A stretch of DNA of 64,000 nt. It comes from Mucor racemosus (Eukaryota; Mucoromycota; Mucoromycetes; Mucorales; Mucoraceae). Positions 48,848 to 59,376 of this stretch are shown piece by piece. The stretch spans positions 372,001 through 436,000 of the forward strand of contig JAPEHQ010000001.1 in NCBI GenBank assembly GCA_027405735.1, written 5' to 3'. The notes beneath the pieces were generated by a model. That model saw only the letters and a program-made list of their open reading frames with translations. It searched no databases and was not told where the DNA came from. The stretch's first letter is position 1, and each line of letters begins with the position of its first letter. The position numbers and the translations under genes are program-made.

Positions 48848-49578
48848 TTAACGGTTGGCTAAAAATTAAAAAAAGATTAGTATTCAAACCACAAGAATTC
48901 TTTAAAAATTCAAAAATCTTACACTTGGCAACACGTTCAAGTTCGTCCTTCTTCTTGATGGCATAAGAGTTAGCAGAACCCTTAGCGGCATTGATCAATT
49001 CATCAGCGAGACATTCAGCAACGGTCTTGACGTTACGGAAAGCAGACTCTCTGGTACCAGTGGTCAACAAAGAGATAGCTTGGTTGACACGGCGGAGAGG
49101 AGAGACATCGACAGCTTGACGACGGACAGTACCTTGAGAACCGATACGGGTAGAATCTTCACGAGGACCACAGTTGATGATGGCATCAACCAAGATTTGG
49201 ATAGGGTTGGCATCAGTCAACAAGTGAACGATTTCGAAAGCATGTTGAACAATACGGGCAGCCATGAGCTTCTTACCGTTGTTACGACCAGTCATCATGA
49301 GAGCGTTGGTCAAACGTTCAACAATAGGACACTAATCATACAAATTTAGTATTTCCATTTCATTATATAATCCCAATTAAACTTACTTGGGCCTTACGGA
49401 AACGCTTGACAGCGAAACGACCGGCAGTGTGAGGCAAGTAGACTTGTTGACGGATTTGAATATAATCTTGGAGAGAGATATCCTTAACCTCAACTTCATC
49501 ATAAGTCCACTTGTTGAAGAGCTTGCGGGTACCGTCGGCAGTAGCCAAAACGTCAGCGGGCAAATTAAGAGCAACCAT
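48848..49578 (-). CDS. RPS5: 40S ribosomal protein S5 (uS7)
   Basis: Three exons (49578-49387, 49331-48923, 48858-48848) encode 203 aa. The sequence is the canonical eukaryotic S5 ([40 protein letters not shown]), and the last 11 nt exon completes the conserved terminus KSNR. It is a component of the 40S head near the mRNA exit channel. G+C content and codon use are clearly more biased than in the neighbours, as expected for a highly expressed gene. A CAG/TAG signal just before the ATG suggests a 5' UTR intron. Confidence 0.97.
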
Positions 49579-50426
49579 GCTAGCCTACATCCATTTGTAA
49601 TTTAATGAAAAAAAGATTGAATCCATCCAAATGAATTATATAGATTTATGATTGAATTGAGAATGAGTATTTTGTTAGATGCCATAAACCGATGCCTTAG
49701 TGGTACATTACCTGTTGTCGATAAGAAAGAAGGTTTTTGATGTGTATACATGTTGGATACACTTAATGGGGAGTATAGGAGAGCATGAACTGAGAGTGTC
49801 ACGTGGATTTAGTACCCCGGACCCTCGGACAGGACATATCCAGTGAACATGCTTCTCAATGTGTTACCAAACACAAAGAAAACAAAGATCTACTAATGAT
49901 TAAACGCATATATTTTCTCGCTTGATTACGAATTCTGATGCAAATTGACCTTGCCAATAAAATTGAGCTAACTTTTTGAAATTTCCGTACATGATTTAGT
50001 TAAAATAATGATCCTTTTTAATCATAAGAATAGCCCCTTACGATATTTATTGATATATAAACAAAGAATCAACATTTTAATTCCTTGTTTTTGTGTTACA
50101 AAAACCAAAACCTAAACAATTGTTTACATCTTTCTGATCTACTAAATAAGCAGTAAACTACGAAATAGAAAGCAATCTAGTTGCATTTGAACATTTGAAG
50201 GAGATATAAATCCAAAATCTAATTCCCCAAAAAATAGGGATTTACGGGATGGAAAATGTTCAAAAGGCCGATTCATTTTTTCTTTTCCATAACGAGGTGA
50301 AAAAGCGGTAAATGGAATTTTTTCTCTTGGTACTCTTTACTAAATCACGTTTTCCTTTCTCTTCTTCTTCTTTCTCTTTTTCCCCTTTCCTAAATATCTT
50401 ACAGATAGTAAAAAAAAAAAAAAAAT
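49579..50426. promoter_or_regulatory. divergent promoter region RPS5 / OSBP gene
   Basis: The two genes are transcribed away from each other from this 850 bp interval. A long pyrimidine tract (about 50350-50398) and a 14 bp A run precede the OSBP start. GGACCCTCGGACAGGACAT near 49817 is a conspicuous GC-rich block on the RPS5 side. No gene was seen. Confidence 0.4.
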
Positions 50427-52227
50427 ATGAGTAAAAAAAGCTGCAAGAAGTTCGAAGAAGATATCGATTGCTCCGAAGTATTAGAAGATGATAATAGAAG
50501 TATTATTATGGGCCTCATTGCTCAACTAAGAAAAGGAACTGATCTTTCTCGTGTTACTTTACCAACCTTTGTTTTGGAGCCAAGAAGTATGCTCGAAAAA
50601 ATCACTGATTTTATGAGCCATCCTGATCTTTTAGTCAAGTAATTTACCATAGCAACCAAGTTATCATAGAAACGAATTCGGCGTTAATATATTTTAAATT
50701 AGAGCTTCCAAAACAAATGATCCTACTCAAAGATTTGTAGAAATCTGCAGATTTTTCCTCTCTGGCTGGCATATTAAACCAAAAGTAAGTTTACATATTT
50801 CCAAGCATATCTCAAAACTATAGTAAATTTTGCATTAATTATCTAGGGCGTAAAAAAACCTTACAATCCCATTCTTGGAGAGTTTTTCCGTTGTGAATTT
50901 AATCTAAAAGATGGTTCCAAAGCAATGTATATCTCTGAGCAAGTTTCTCATCATCCTCCCATTTCAGCATACTACTATTCTCTACCAGAATTAGGTATTT
51001 TCGTCACTGGCGAAGCACATCCTAAAGCAAAGTTCCTTGGCAACAGTGCTGCTACAGTCATGAAAGGCTATAGTCGCATTGTCTTTAGTGAATTGAACAA
51101 TGAAACCTATGAGATTACTAACCCCAATGTTTATGCTCGTGGTATCTTGTGTATGTTCAATTGGCAAAATTCAATTTTTATCATTACTAACAATTGTGCT
51201 CTTTGTAGTCGGAAAAATGATTATGGAAATGGGAGATCAATCAACTATTACATGTAAATCACTTGATCTTATTTGTGAACTGGAATTTAAAACCAAGGTA
51301 AACTGATGATTTCATTTTGTTTATATTTTTACAACTCTTAATTAAATGTAAATCTGATAGGGGTATTTCTCTGGTCAATACCATTCAGTTACTGGCAAAA
51401 TTAAGCGCATTTCAACTGCTGAAGTGCTCTACGAAATATCTGGTGTTTGGACTGAAGAGTTATTTATCAAGGGAAAGGTAATTGGAAAACTAGAAAACAG
51501 AGAATGCGAAATATATTAATCAACCATTTATTTCCTTTTCTGTACATTTTCCAATTTTTGCGACTTGGTTTTGTTGTGCAACAGAACTCATCTAAAGAGT
51601 CATTTTTTGATGTTTCAAAGCATTCTGTTATTGCTAAATCTGTTGAGCCTTTAGACAATCAAGAATGGAATGAATCAAGAAAGTAAGTTGCAAGGTTTCT
51701 GGGCTTTGTTTATGGTTAACGGACCCAAGACCAGACAAACCATCGATGAAGCCATGTCATATTGATTATTTGACTAATTTCCCGCTCCCCAAATCTTTTT
51801 TTTTTTTTTTTTTCTATCAACAGATTATGGTCTAAAGTAACTGCTGGATTGGCCGCAAAAGATATGGATGCTGCCACAGATGAAAAGTCGTTTATCGAGA
51901 ATAAACAGCGCGAGGAGACAGCCGTCCGTCAAAAAGAGGGTTTACAATGGCATCCTCGCTTTTTCAATATCAACAAACACGAAGAATATGAATTTAAAGG
52001 CGTAGATGGGTAATAAGTAACATTTGATTTATGCAATATATGAAATTAATTCCATTCGACCATGTAGAATCGATTATAAAAACCTCACACAAGCTAAAGA
52101 ACATCTTGAAAAGCACATGTTTGCTCATACACCTCCTGCCGTTTCTCCTGCAACTTCAACAGAGACATTTATAAATGAACAAGGTCAGAAAACACTCATT
52201 TCTGAACGTAAACCAATTGCTGCTTAA
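50427..52227 (+). CDS. short oxysterol-binding protein homologue (Kes1/Osh4 type)
   Basis: Eight exons (50427-50638, 50703-50784, 50847-51150, 51209-51297, 51361-51477, 51585-51682, 51824-52009, 52068-52227) give 415 aa. The family signature EQVSHHPP is at residues 129-136, the lid and early strands ([19 protein letters not shown]) precede it, and [11 protein letters not shown] is present. There is no PH domain, ankyrin repeat or FFAT motif, so it is the short form, which exchanges sterol for PI4P between membranes, mainly Golgi and ER/plasma membrane. The length (415) is close to Kes1 (434). Confidence 0.93.
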
Positions 52228-53686
52228 ATAATTTTCTTTCTTTTTTATACATACAACCTTCAAATTGGTTAAATTTTTATTTTTCATTACCCTATTTATA
52301 GGTTCTGAGCGAAAATAACCTGTCAAATTAAAAACTGCACATATCTACATCCATACTCTCTTTTTTTTTTCTCCATTTGTTTGTGGATACCCTGTCGTTT
52401 TCCACATTTGCATCTTGCAACTATACTTTTGTTATAAAAATACTTTAGTTAAATATGTTCTTCAAAAGCTATGTATTCCAAGAGTTTTCATGCCACATAA
52501 TACATCAAACTTATGCACTTGCATCAGACATGTTTTTTTAAAACTGAGTCGCAGTGCAATATTAGAATTTATAGTTAGCCAATTCAAATATATCATAATA
52601 GACATGAAAATCATACATACTAGAGATATTTTGCTTTAACGCGCATTTATATATATAAACAAAATATTTTTGAGATCTCGATATTCTACCAAATGCCAAA
52701 TAGCCGTGCATTTTTTAGGTAAATAATAGCACAGAAACCATCAAGTTGTTTACATGTATACAATGTGAATTTTGGATTGAACGAACCGGCGTTTATCAGG
52801 AAACTGTAGACAAGAGCACCATCTTTATCGAAGTATTAAATGAATTTCAAGTGTTTATAACCAAATATAAGTTATTTCAAAAGTTAAATATACAGCATTT
52901 GTTATCAATAAACCTTTTAATATTCATGATTTTACCCCCAAACAACTCAAACACAGCAAGATCAAGTCAAAACCAGCTTATTTTGATGTTTATTGGGTCA
53001 ATATCTGAAAACTGTTTAGAGAGTTTTATAGTAGAAAGACATAGGGCGGAAAAAGAGATGAGAGAGTTGAGAAGGAGTGAATTACTACTACTCGTTCTGT
53101 GTTACATATGTATGTGTGTGATGTAAGTAAACTATTTCTTTTAAGAATTAATTGAATTTGTCATAAATACTCTCGAAAAGTTTATTATTGTTTTAATTGC
53201 CAGAGACCGATGCCAAATGTTATTGATACCTCCTAAATTCTTGGTATATTATGTATCGCTCTTGATCTATTGCCTAATAAGATAATATATTTCTTAATAA
53301 GATACGTATTTTGCATTAATTTACGATCTGATTACGAAACAAAAGCACAATAGTCTAATGCAAAAATGCAAAAACTCAAACTTTGAAGATTTTCTCCCAT
53401 TCTTAAATTTAATTTAAATTAACCTGTTTTACTGAGGGTATTTTAAAAGATGTACAAAACATGTACCAATCTTTTTTTTTTGTTTCCACTCCTATAAGTT
53501 TGCGCCTAAACGCCCTATTTTACAAGCAATACCTCCTTTTGAGATTGAATGTTTTTGCGAATTATAACCCGAAAAGTAGCTCTAAATCGCTCATAATAAG
53601 CTCCAGTGAATTACAGAAGCATCTATCAATGATCCTATATCATTTTTGGACATTTTTACGATCATAAAAAAATCAATGATTTCGAC
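52228..53686. other. gene-free repeat-like region
   Basis: Short frames only. The longest (52746-53126) has no recognisable domain and biased AT-rich composition. The beginning is the 3' end of the OSBP gene. Confidence 0.4.
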
Positions 53687-53720
53687 CAATTTTCCATGAG
53701 GTATACCTCATGGAAAATTG
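53687..53720. repeat. perfect 34 bp palindrome
   Basis: The half-site CAATTTTCCATGAGGTA is followed directly by its exact complement, without spacer. It lies inside an old AT-rich dispersed repeat related to 34780-34870. Confidence 0.9.
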
Positions 53721-54499
53721 AGAAAATTAATTATTGCGATTTTTCTCCCAAAAATCAGCATTTTTTACTAAGGTATGTTATAATACAAAATGTTTGTAAA
53801 AGTTATATCCTTTATTTTAAATTATTGGATTGAGAGTTGCTTATTCTAAAAATAGACTTTTGTGGCAAAAACCGATTTTAGGTTTTTCAAAAATAACTTT
53901 TTACAAATGCATTTTATTTATGCACCATTAATACCATCAGATAGAGCATTAAAATATGTATCAATAAGCTTAAACCTTAAAGCAATTCAAATATTTTTTC
54001 CTTGTCAAAATAATGAAAAACAGTTCATGGATGTCGAAAAGTCCTAGAATAAATTATGTCAAAATCATGAGGTTTAAGGTCCGCTACGCTAAAAAAGCTG
54101 CTTCGACTATTTTTCTATTAGCATTGACCATTTTTGAGGTGTTCAAATAATTGTTGCGCACCCAAGACAGAAGACTTTTTGAATTGGCAAACTTTTGGGT
54201 ATTTTATAGAATATGTTGAATCATTTTGTTATATTTATTCTAATGTTGATTATTAAAAATATTGCACGCTCCGATTTTGAAGTCTTAAACGCACTTAACA
54301 AACATTAGCACTTGTACACCTTCCCGCTAAGCCTTTTGTCTTGATCAATTGCACTGTAAACATAATATTTTTTTCTGAAATATGTATTGAATATTCAATA
54401 TAATGGTTTAATCATATGTTTACATATTATATCAAATAATAGGCCTTTTGTAATGAGTCAAACATTTCAGTTTCATTCATGCAAAACCTTGCCTCATTC

Positions 54500-55095
54500 C
54501 TTATATAAATTCTACAAGGAAATCATTACATGATCCCTTGTAGATTTATCTGTCTTGTTACACTCCCTTTACTTTTATTTATTCACTAATAAATATCTAA
54601 TTTACAAATAAGAACACCAACCTTCATCAATTCAGTGATCACCAATTTATAGTAGCAAGAATAATATCTATAAGCATATTATCCACCTTTGTTGTTAGTC
54701 TAAAATTATAGATCATTACACCTTTGTAAAAAAAATTCTTTTGTTCGCATCTCAATTTGCATGGTATACATTTAGATTCAGTTTTCAACATGATGTAAAA
54801 GTTTGTAATTTCGTGAATATAGAAATACTTTTACAAAAAAAAATGTAATGATCTGTAATCTTGAATAAATATTATAGTCAATATAATATGTTAATGACAT
54901 AATTTTTAACATTAGAGATCGGTGAACATTGGCTGAAGGAAGGTTTAATAGTGCTCTTATTTGTAAATTAGATATTTATTAAGTAAAATAAATAAGGATG
55001 CAAAGAGAAAGAAATTATGGAAAGATTTCCTTGTAGTATTTATTATAGGAACATTTGAGATGAGCATTATTGCTGTGAACTTAAGAACTACCTTT
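54500..55095. repeat. dispersed repeat G, two copies in inverted arrangement
   Basis: 54500-54645 is a minus-strand copy (TATA-like CTTATATAAATTC near 54501) and 54870-55095 a plus-strand copy of the repeat at 41905-42140. They are separated by about 220 bp. Confidence 0.6.
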
Positions 55096-55117
55096 GTTGG
55101 TGATCATAATTGACCAG

Positions 55118-55570
55118 TGCTAACCATGCGCCGGGACTCGCTTGAACTGTGCTTTTTTTACAGGATAATATTACTTGTTTTGACGCTTTGACTTGCTTGA
55201 TTAAATACTTTTAGCAACTTCTCTGTTTGGCGCTCAATGAAAACATCGAACGCTTGCTTGCATGTTGACCTAACTTGCTTGCTTTCTTAAGTTGAAAACA
55301 AGCGAGAATGTAACACAAAAATTTCATTCAATTTCCGCGATTTTAGCTTTCAAAAAGTCAAAATGCATCACATTTTGTATCAATACAGTATCAGGTTGCA
55401 AATATATAGCACAATACTTGCGCTCCCATTTGAATTTGCTTGCTTGCGTGTGTGTCGTGCTCAGCTTGCTTGGGTCCTTGTGAAACTGGTTAATGCTTGC
55501 TTTATACTTAATTGGTTGTTTTTAAGATTCAAAATGCTTGATTTGAGCTTGCTTGAAAAGTGAACCAATC
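55118..55570. repeat. region of recurring CTTGCTTG motifs
   Basis: About ten CTTGCTTG/GCTTGCTTG-type motifs are scattered at irregular spacing, mostly on the plus strand. It begins near CAGTGCTAACCATGCGCC (55117) and ends near GAGCTTGCTTGAAAAG (55560). It resembles the subterminal motif arrays of hAT-like elements; no clear terminal repeat was found. Confidence 0.5.
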
Positions 55571-55609
55571 GTTTAATATACACAATGAATAATAACTAGA
55601 AAATAAAGT

Positions 55610-55760
55610 TGAAACTAGATATATTTATTGAGTATATTGTAGGTAAAAAAGATAATGATCCGTCTCGAAAGACATCAGGATTCAGGGTATTTATATGTTT
55701 TGGAAGCGAGGATACAGAGTCTACATTACAGAGTATATGAATGAATAATTTCATGATCCT
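55610..55760 (+). repeat. dispersed repeat I (copy 1)
   Basis: Aligns with 63330-63470 (shared ATATTTATTG, then GTATTTATATGTTTT.GGAGCG). Possibly part of another LTR. Confidence 0.55.
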
Positions 55761-56336
55761 GAGAAACTAGTTGATTACAACAACATGATGATATAATAGA
55801 TTGACCAGAGCAACTTTAGTAGGAGGATATGACCAAGTTAAGTATATAGAATATTCATGCTTTATTAACTTTAGACAGTGAATGTTTATACAAACGGAAT
55901 AGCTAAATTCCATTTCCAGGAACGAATTCATGATTGGCTCAATTTCAGGATCTCAGGCTACACTATTTCATTAAAGACTAAATGTAACATAACTAAATGA
56001 AATAAAATTGCACTATATTATTATAAGTTTATACTCATCATTCTATGCTAAGAATCGTGTTTAAATAACCCTTTGAGCACTTCCACTAGTAATGCATGTA
56101 CTCAGTCTAGTCTACTTGTTGCATCCACAGATCTGGGTGCATTTCTTGGTTAAGATTACGACACAGTTTGATATTATGTTATGTTCTACATTGCTGTGTA
56201 TTATGTTATAAAGCTCAGTTTATACTGTACGTATTGAGGAATGTGGAACTAGTGTGTGTCACCTAGACTTGATTGGATACACAGTATATATATATAAAAA
56301 TAGACTCATTTGAGACTATTCATATAATTAGAGAAT
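55761..56336. other. gene-free stretch
   Basis: AT-rich, with a short TA run near 56286. No gene or repeat end was recognised. Confidence 0.35.
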
Positions 56337-56341
56337 GTGAA

Positions 56342-56639
56342 TGATCTATCAGAATTAGGAATTACTGAATTACCAATTTAGAACATCTGTCAAACCATGA
56401 TGTTCAACATGCAAGTCAAGCAAGGTCATATTCCATGCGTCTATCATCATGCTACTATTGAATCATAGAAGCATGATTCCAATATATCCACACAATATTC
56501 AAATGCTCATTCTAATTATATTATCATTCACATTTAATACAACTCATTCAATTAGTATATAAACCCCCTCTAGAAGCTCATAATAAAACGGTACTTTTTC
56601 ATTTGATTAATTTTATACGATTTACCTTTCGATAAGTCA
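56342..56639 (+). repeat. solo LTR, family D related (copy 3)
   Basis: It starts TGATCTATCAG and ends CGATAAGTCA, with GTGAA on both sides (56337-56341 and 56640-56644). The 3' half with AGTATATAAACCCC resembles LTR D1, while the 5' half instead matches the fragment at 2881-3606. Confidence 0.82.
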
Positions 56640-56750
56640 GTGAATATAAAAGAAGATATTTCGATCTTATAATAAATTTCTTTAGTTTTAGTGTGCTCTT
56701 CCATTTTATAACAGTTTTCCCTTATTTTTATTAAATGATTTAGTACGTAT

Positions 56751-56994
56751 TGAAATGTCAAACGGTCTTAAGAAATAATCTTGCCAAAATATTACACTTT
56801 TTATTAACAATACATCCAGAGGATGTATTTATATACTTTTCATTATGATTATTACACAGAATTACTATCTAAGAACATTACACCAATTTACTAAGATGCA
56901 TGTGAATCAACGTGGACACCTGTTGATTTACTATAATACCGAATATTGACTGCAACCTTGAATGTGCGACCTAGGATATAATATTGACATAACA
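56751..56994 (-). repeat. solo LTR, family A (copy 2)
   Basis: 244 bp, the inverted counterpart of 236-480 with few differences, flanked by CGTAT at 56746-56750 and 56995-56999. The near identity suggests recent activity of the parent element. Confidence 0.9.
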
Positions 56995-57094
56995 CGTATT
57001 TTAGCTTTGAGATTGATATAATCTCCTGGCGTAACACTACTGTATGTCCTTAACACCAATACTTGCACCCACCTCATTTTTTATCTGGATTACA

Positions 57095-57177
57095 AAAAAG
57101 CGGGCCATTTTTCAGCTCGAATGGAATGGTCATCTTTGTTAAAACTCGATTCAAACTCGAATCGAAGCCCAATCCTA
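57095..57177. repeat. hAT-like terminus fragment
   Basis: In complement it starts TAGGATTGGGCTTCGATTCGAG at 57177 and continues with AACTCGA-type motifs, like the ends of the 36093-42459 element. No partner end was found nearby. Confidence 0.45.
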
Positions 57178-57375
57178 ATATCATCTACATGGTTTGTAAC
57201 AACTTACTATTATATTGTCGTGTGCTGAGATATATGTTTTACAGTAGATTCAAATAAATGCTGCATACAAAAGATTATATATGAGATAAAAGATGCGATG
57301 ATTTATTATTATTTTATGTTTTGATATTTTATACTAATTAAAAAGGTTCCACACAAAGTCTGTGTGCCGGACGAT

Positions 57376-57516
57376 ATTGTTACAATTATTGAGATTGTAG
57401 TAATATAAATATAAAATAAAGAATAAGAAAAATAGAGTATAATAGCCAATGCAGTTATACTGTATCTATTAAATGAGCACCAGGTTTAAAGTTGTCCAAC
57501 TGTAATAAATGTTTTA
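57376..57516 (+). repeat. LTR family H fragment
   Basis: Begins TGTTACAATTATTG and matches the start of the minus-strand H copy (44746 leftwards), including ATGAGCACCAGGTTTA. It is cut off by the family D LTR at 57517. Confidence 0.55.
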
Positions 57517-57690
57517 TGATTTATCAGAATATGTTTAGGTTAAATAAAAATTAGAAATTTATTCAAGTAAAGAGATATCGTTTATTGGAATGAAATTAAT
57601 AGGGTTTATATACTATTTGATTTGGAGAATTAATGATGTGATAAGGCAGTTTATATGTTATTTAATAGTAATGTGTCATGTTGGTAATAA
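57517..57690 (-). repeat. LTR family D (copy 4), truncated
   Basis: Plus-strand sequence from TGATTTATCAG matches 39549-39720 closely, then similarity ends, so only the R-U5 side remains. Confidence 0.7.
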
Positions 57691-58146
57691 AAAGTCTTTA
57701 CTGGCATCTAAAGAAAAAGTTGAGTTCGTAGATTGTGGTGATATGAGATGTGGTTAACATCCGTATATTTTCATAAATACAGAATGTGTTGATTTATAAT
57801 CACTGAGTAAAGGTTTGTAAAGATTTCAGATATTGATCCTGTCAATATTCGGTTATGTTGTTCTTTTTGTATGAGTTGTAAAATAATATAATGGGAGATT
57901 AAATCGATTAGTATATAAGGTTTGGTGAATTTCGTGTATGGTTTATGTTACCTCTGAACTAGAATTTGGAAGTATAATATAATTTTTGGGAATTAAGATT
58001 GTTTGTTTATTTTGACAGATAATAATTTATTATAAGAAAAAAAAGGAGAGTTGCTGTTCGATTTGCAATAGTATCTCTGCACACGGCATTAGATGTTTCT
58101 GGAAACATCTAACGTTAATAGGAAATTAACAAAAAATAAAATTAAG
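57691..58146. other. gene-free stretch before the tRNA
   Basis: AT-rich, no feature recognised. This is the 3' flank of the minus-strand tRNA-Ala. Confidence 0.35.
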
Positions 58147-58219
58147 TGGAGAAGCTGGGCGTCGATCCCAGTGCCTCTCGCATGCTAAGCGAGCGCTCTA
58201 CCATTTGAGCTACATCCCC
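58147..58219 (-). tRNA. tRNA-Ala (anticodon AGC)
   Basis: 73 nt: GGGGATG acceptor 5' strand, D arm GCTCAAATGGTAGAGC, anticodon loop TTAGCAT (AGC), and T arm CTGGG-ATCGACG-CCCAG with discriminator A. The A and B boxes are present. The acceptor stem has one T-T mismatch (position 6 against 67) because the 3' strand reads CTTCTCC where CATCTCC would pair. The LINE inserted directly at its 5' end has replaced its upstream flank. Confidence 0.9.
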
Positions 58220-58440
58220 ATCTCTTTCCGTTTCTCTAAACTTTTGACAACATTTCGACAGAAAATTTCTCAATCTTTTATTAAAACTCATTTATCTCAA
58301 CAACTAGTTCACCAATCGACTCCAAACTATACCATTATACTCGCCTTCCATAGCAGTTTATTGTTTATAAGTTTCAGCCTTGTTGGACACCTCCATTTTA
58401 TTCTTTAAATTTGCACCTTATTGAATAATATTTCATCGCC

Positions 58441-59376
58441 ATGTTTGAAAATCTACAAGATTTTGATATGCATCAGTTGCCACAGTTGCTTTTGCAGTTT
58501 CAACAACAACTTACCTCAGTACAGGAGAAGGTACACCAACATGAAAGCCTCTTGTTACGAATGGAAAAGTTAGAAAACGAAAATAACACCTTGAAAAAGG
58601 ATATTTTGACCAAGGACCTAGTAATTGAAAAATTACAGGGTCAACTATCCAGTCACCCTACGAACACCACCAACCCTCCGCTTGAAGGAGGTAATGAAGT
58701 CTCTAAACAAGCTACTACCAAACCCAAAGACTCCAATGCAAAGTATGCTAATGCTGCTAAATCTGGTGCTCACCTTCCTGATCCCGCCCGCTCTGCTAAA
58801 AAGCGAGTTGCTGCTGGTCGCCTCTTCAAATCGGCTGCTGCTAAAGGTCCCCAAGGATACCAATATGTATATATTGGTCGCTCTGGTAAGATTTTACGCT
58901 CTGAAATTCGATCTACCTTCCGCAAGGTTGGTGTTGATACTGGTCGTGTCCTAGACATCTGTTTCCCTGCCTCTGGCGTTATTGGTATTCTTCTCCATAC
59001 ACAGTATGTTGAGGAATTTCTTGATCTCATGAAGAAGTGCGAAGCCGAAATCATTGAGGGTTTTGATCCCTTGGATCCCCAACACATTGCTGATCCCAAA
59101 TATGATGCCCTCCATATTAATGACCGTGAGTCGTTAATGTACGAATTTACTAACACTCGTGCCCTGCAAACTTTGTCCTTCCTTCGCCCCCTCAACGTTA
59201 GTGGTGTTGGTAAATACTTTGTATCTGCAGGATGGATCTGTGACGAAGAATTGGCTGTTGCTGTATCTGAAGCTATGGCTCGTTTTGAGGAAAAAGAACC
59301 CAAGAAGGCTAAGTTCTTGCTCAACTCTGCTCGTAAGCGCACTGAAAACTCTAATGGTTCTGAAATGGAACAATAA
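58441..59376 (+). CDS. LINE ORF1 protein, 311 aa
   Basis: Probable RNA-binding nucleocapsid-like protein. An N-terminal heptad-rich coiled coil (about residues 15-75, LLRMEKLENENNTLKKD) is followed by a low-complexity linker with basic stretches (SAKKRVAAGRLFKSAAAKG). An RRM-like fold follows (about 135-200; YVYIGRSGKILRSEIRSTF, then RVLDICFPASGVIGILLH). No CCHC knuckle is visible. Its stop codon TAA (59374-59376) shares its last base with the ATG of ORF2 in the string TAATG. Confidence 0.85.
   Translation: MFENLQDFDMHQLPQLLLQFQQQLTSVQEKVHQHESLLLRMEKLENENNTLKKDILTKDLVIEKLQGQLSSHPTNTTNPPLEGGNEVSKQATTKPKDSNAKYANAAKSGAHLPDPARSAKKRVAAGRLFKSAAAKGPQGYQYVYIGRSGKILRSEIRSTFRKVGVDTGRVLDICFPASGVIGILLHTQYVEEFLDLMKKCEAEIIEGFDPLDPQHIADPKYDALHINDRESLMYEFTNTRALQTLSFLRPLNVSGVGKYFVSAGWICDEELAVAVSEAMARFEEKEPKKAKFLLNSARKRTENSNGSEMEQ

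Noticed and set aside
52746..53126. 126 aa frame after the OSBP gene
   Set aside because: AT-driven composition, no domain and no splice or promoter context; more likely chance.
56570..56761. 63 aa minus-strand frame ending in family A LTR
   Set aside because: Spans the boundary between two solo LTRs; no coding features.
58645..59342. Long minus-strand frames opposite LINE ORF1
   Set aside because: Antisense shadows; the plus strand has the coiled coil, RRM-like fold and the overlap with ORF2.
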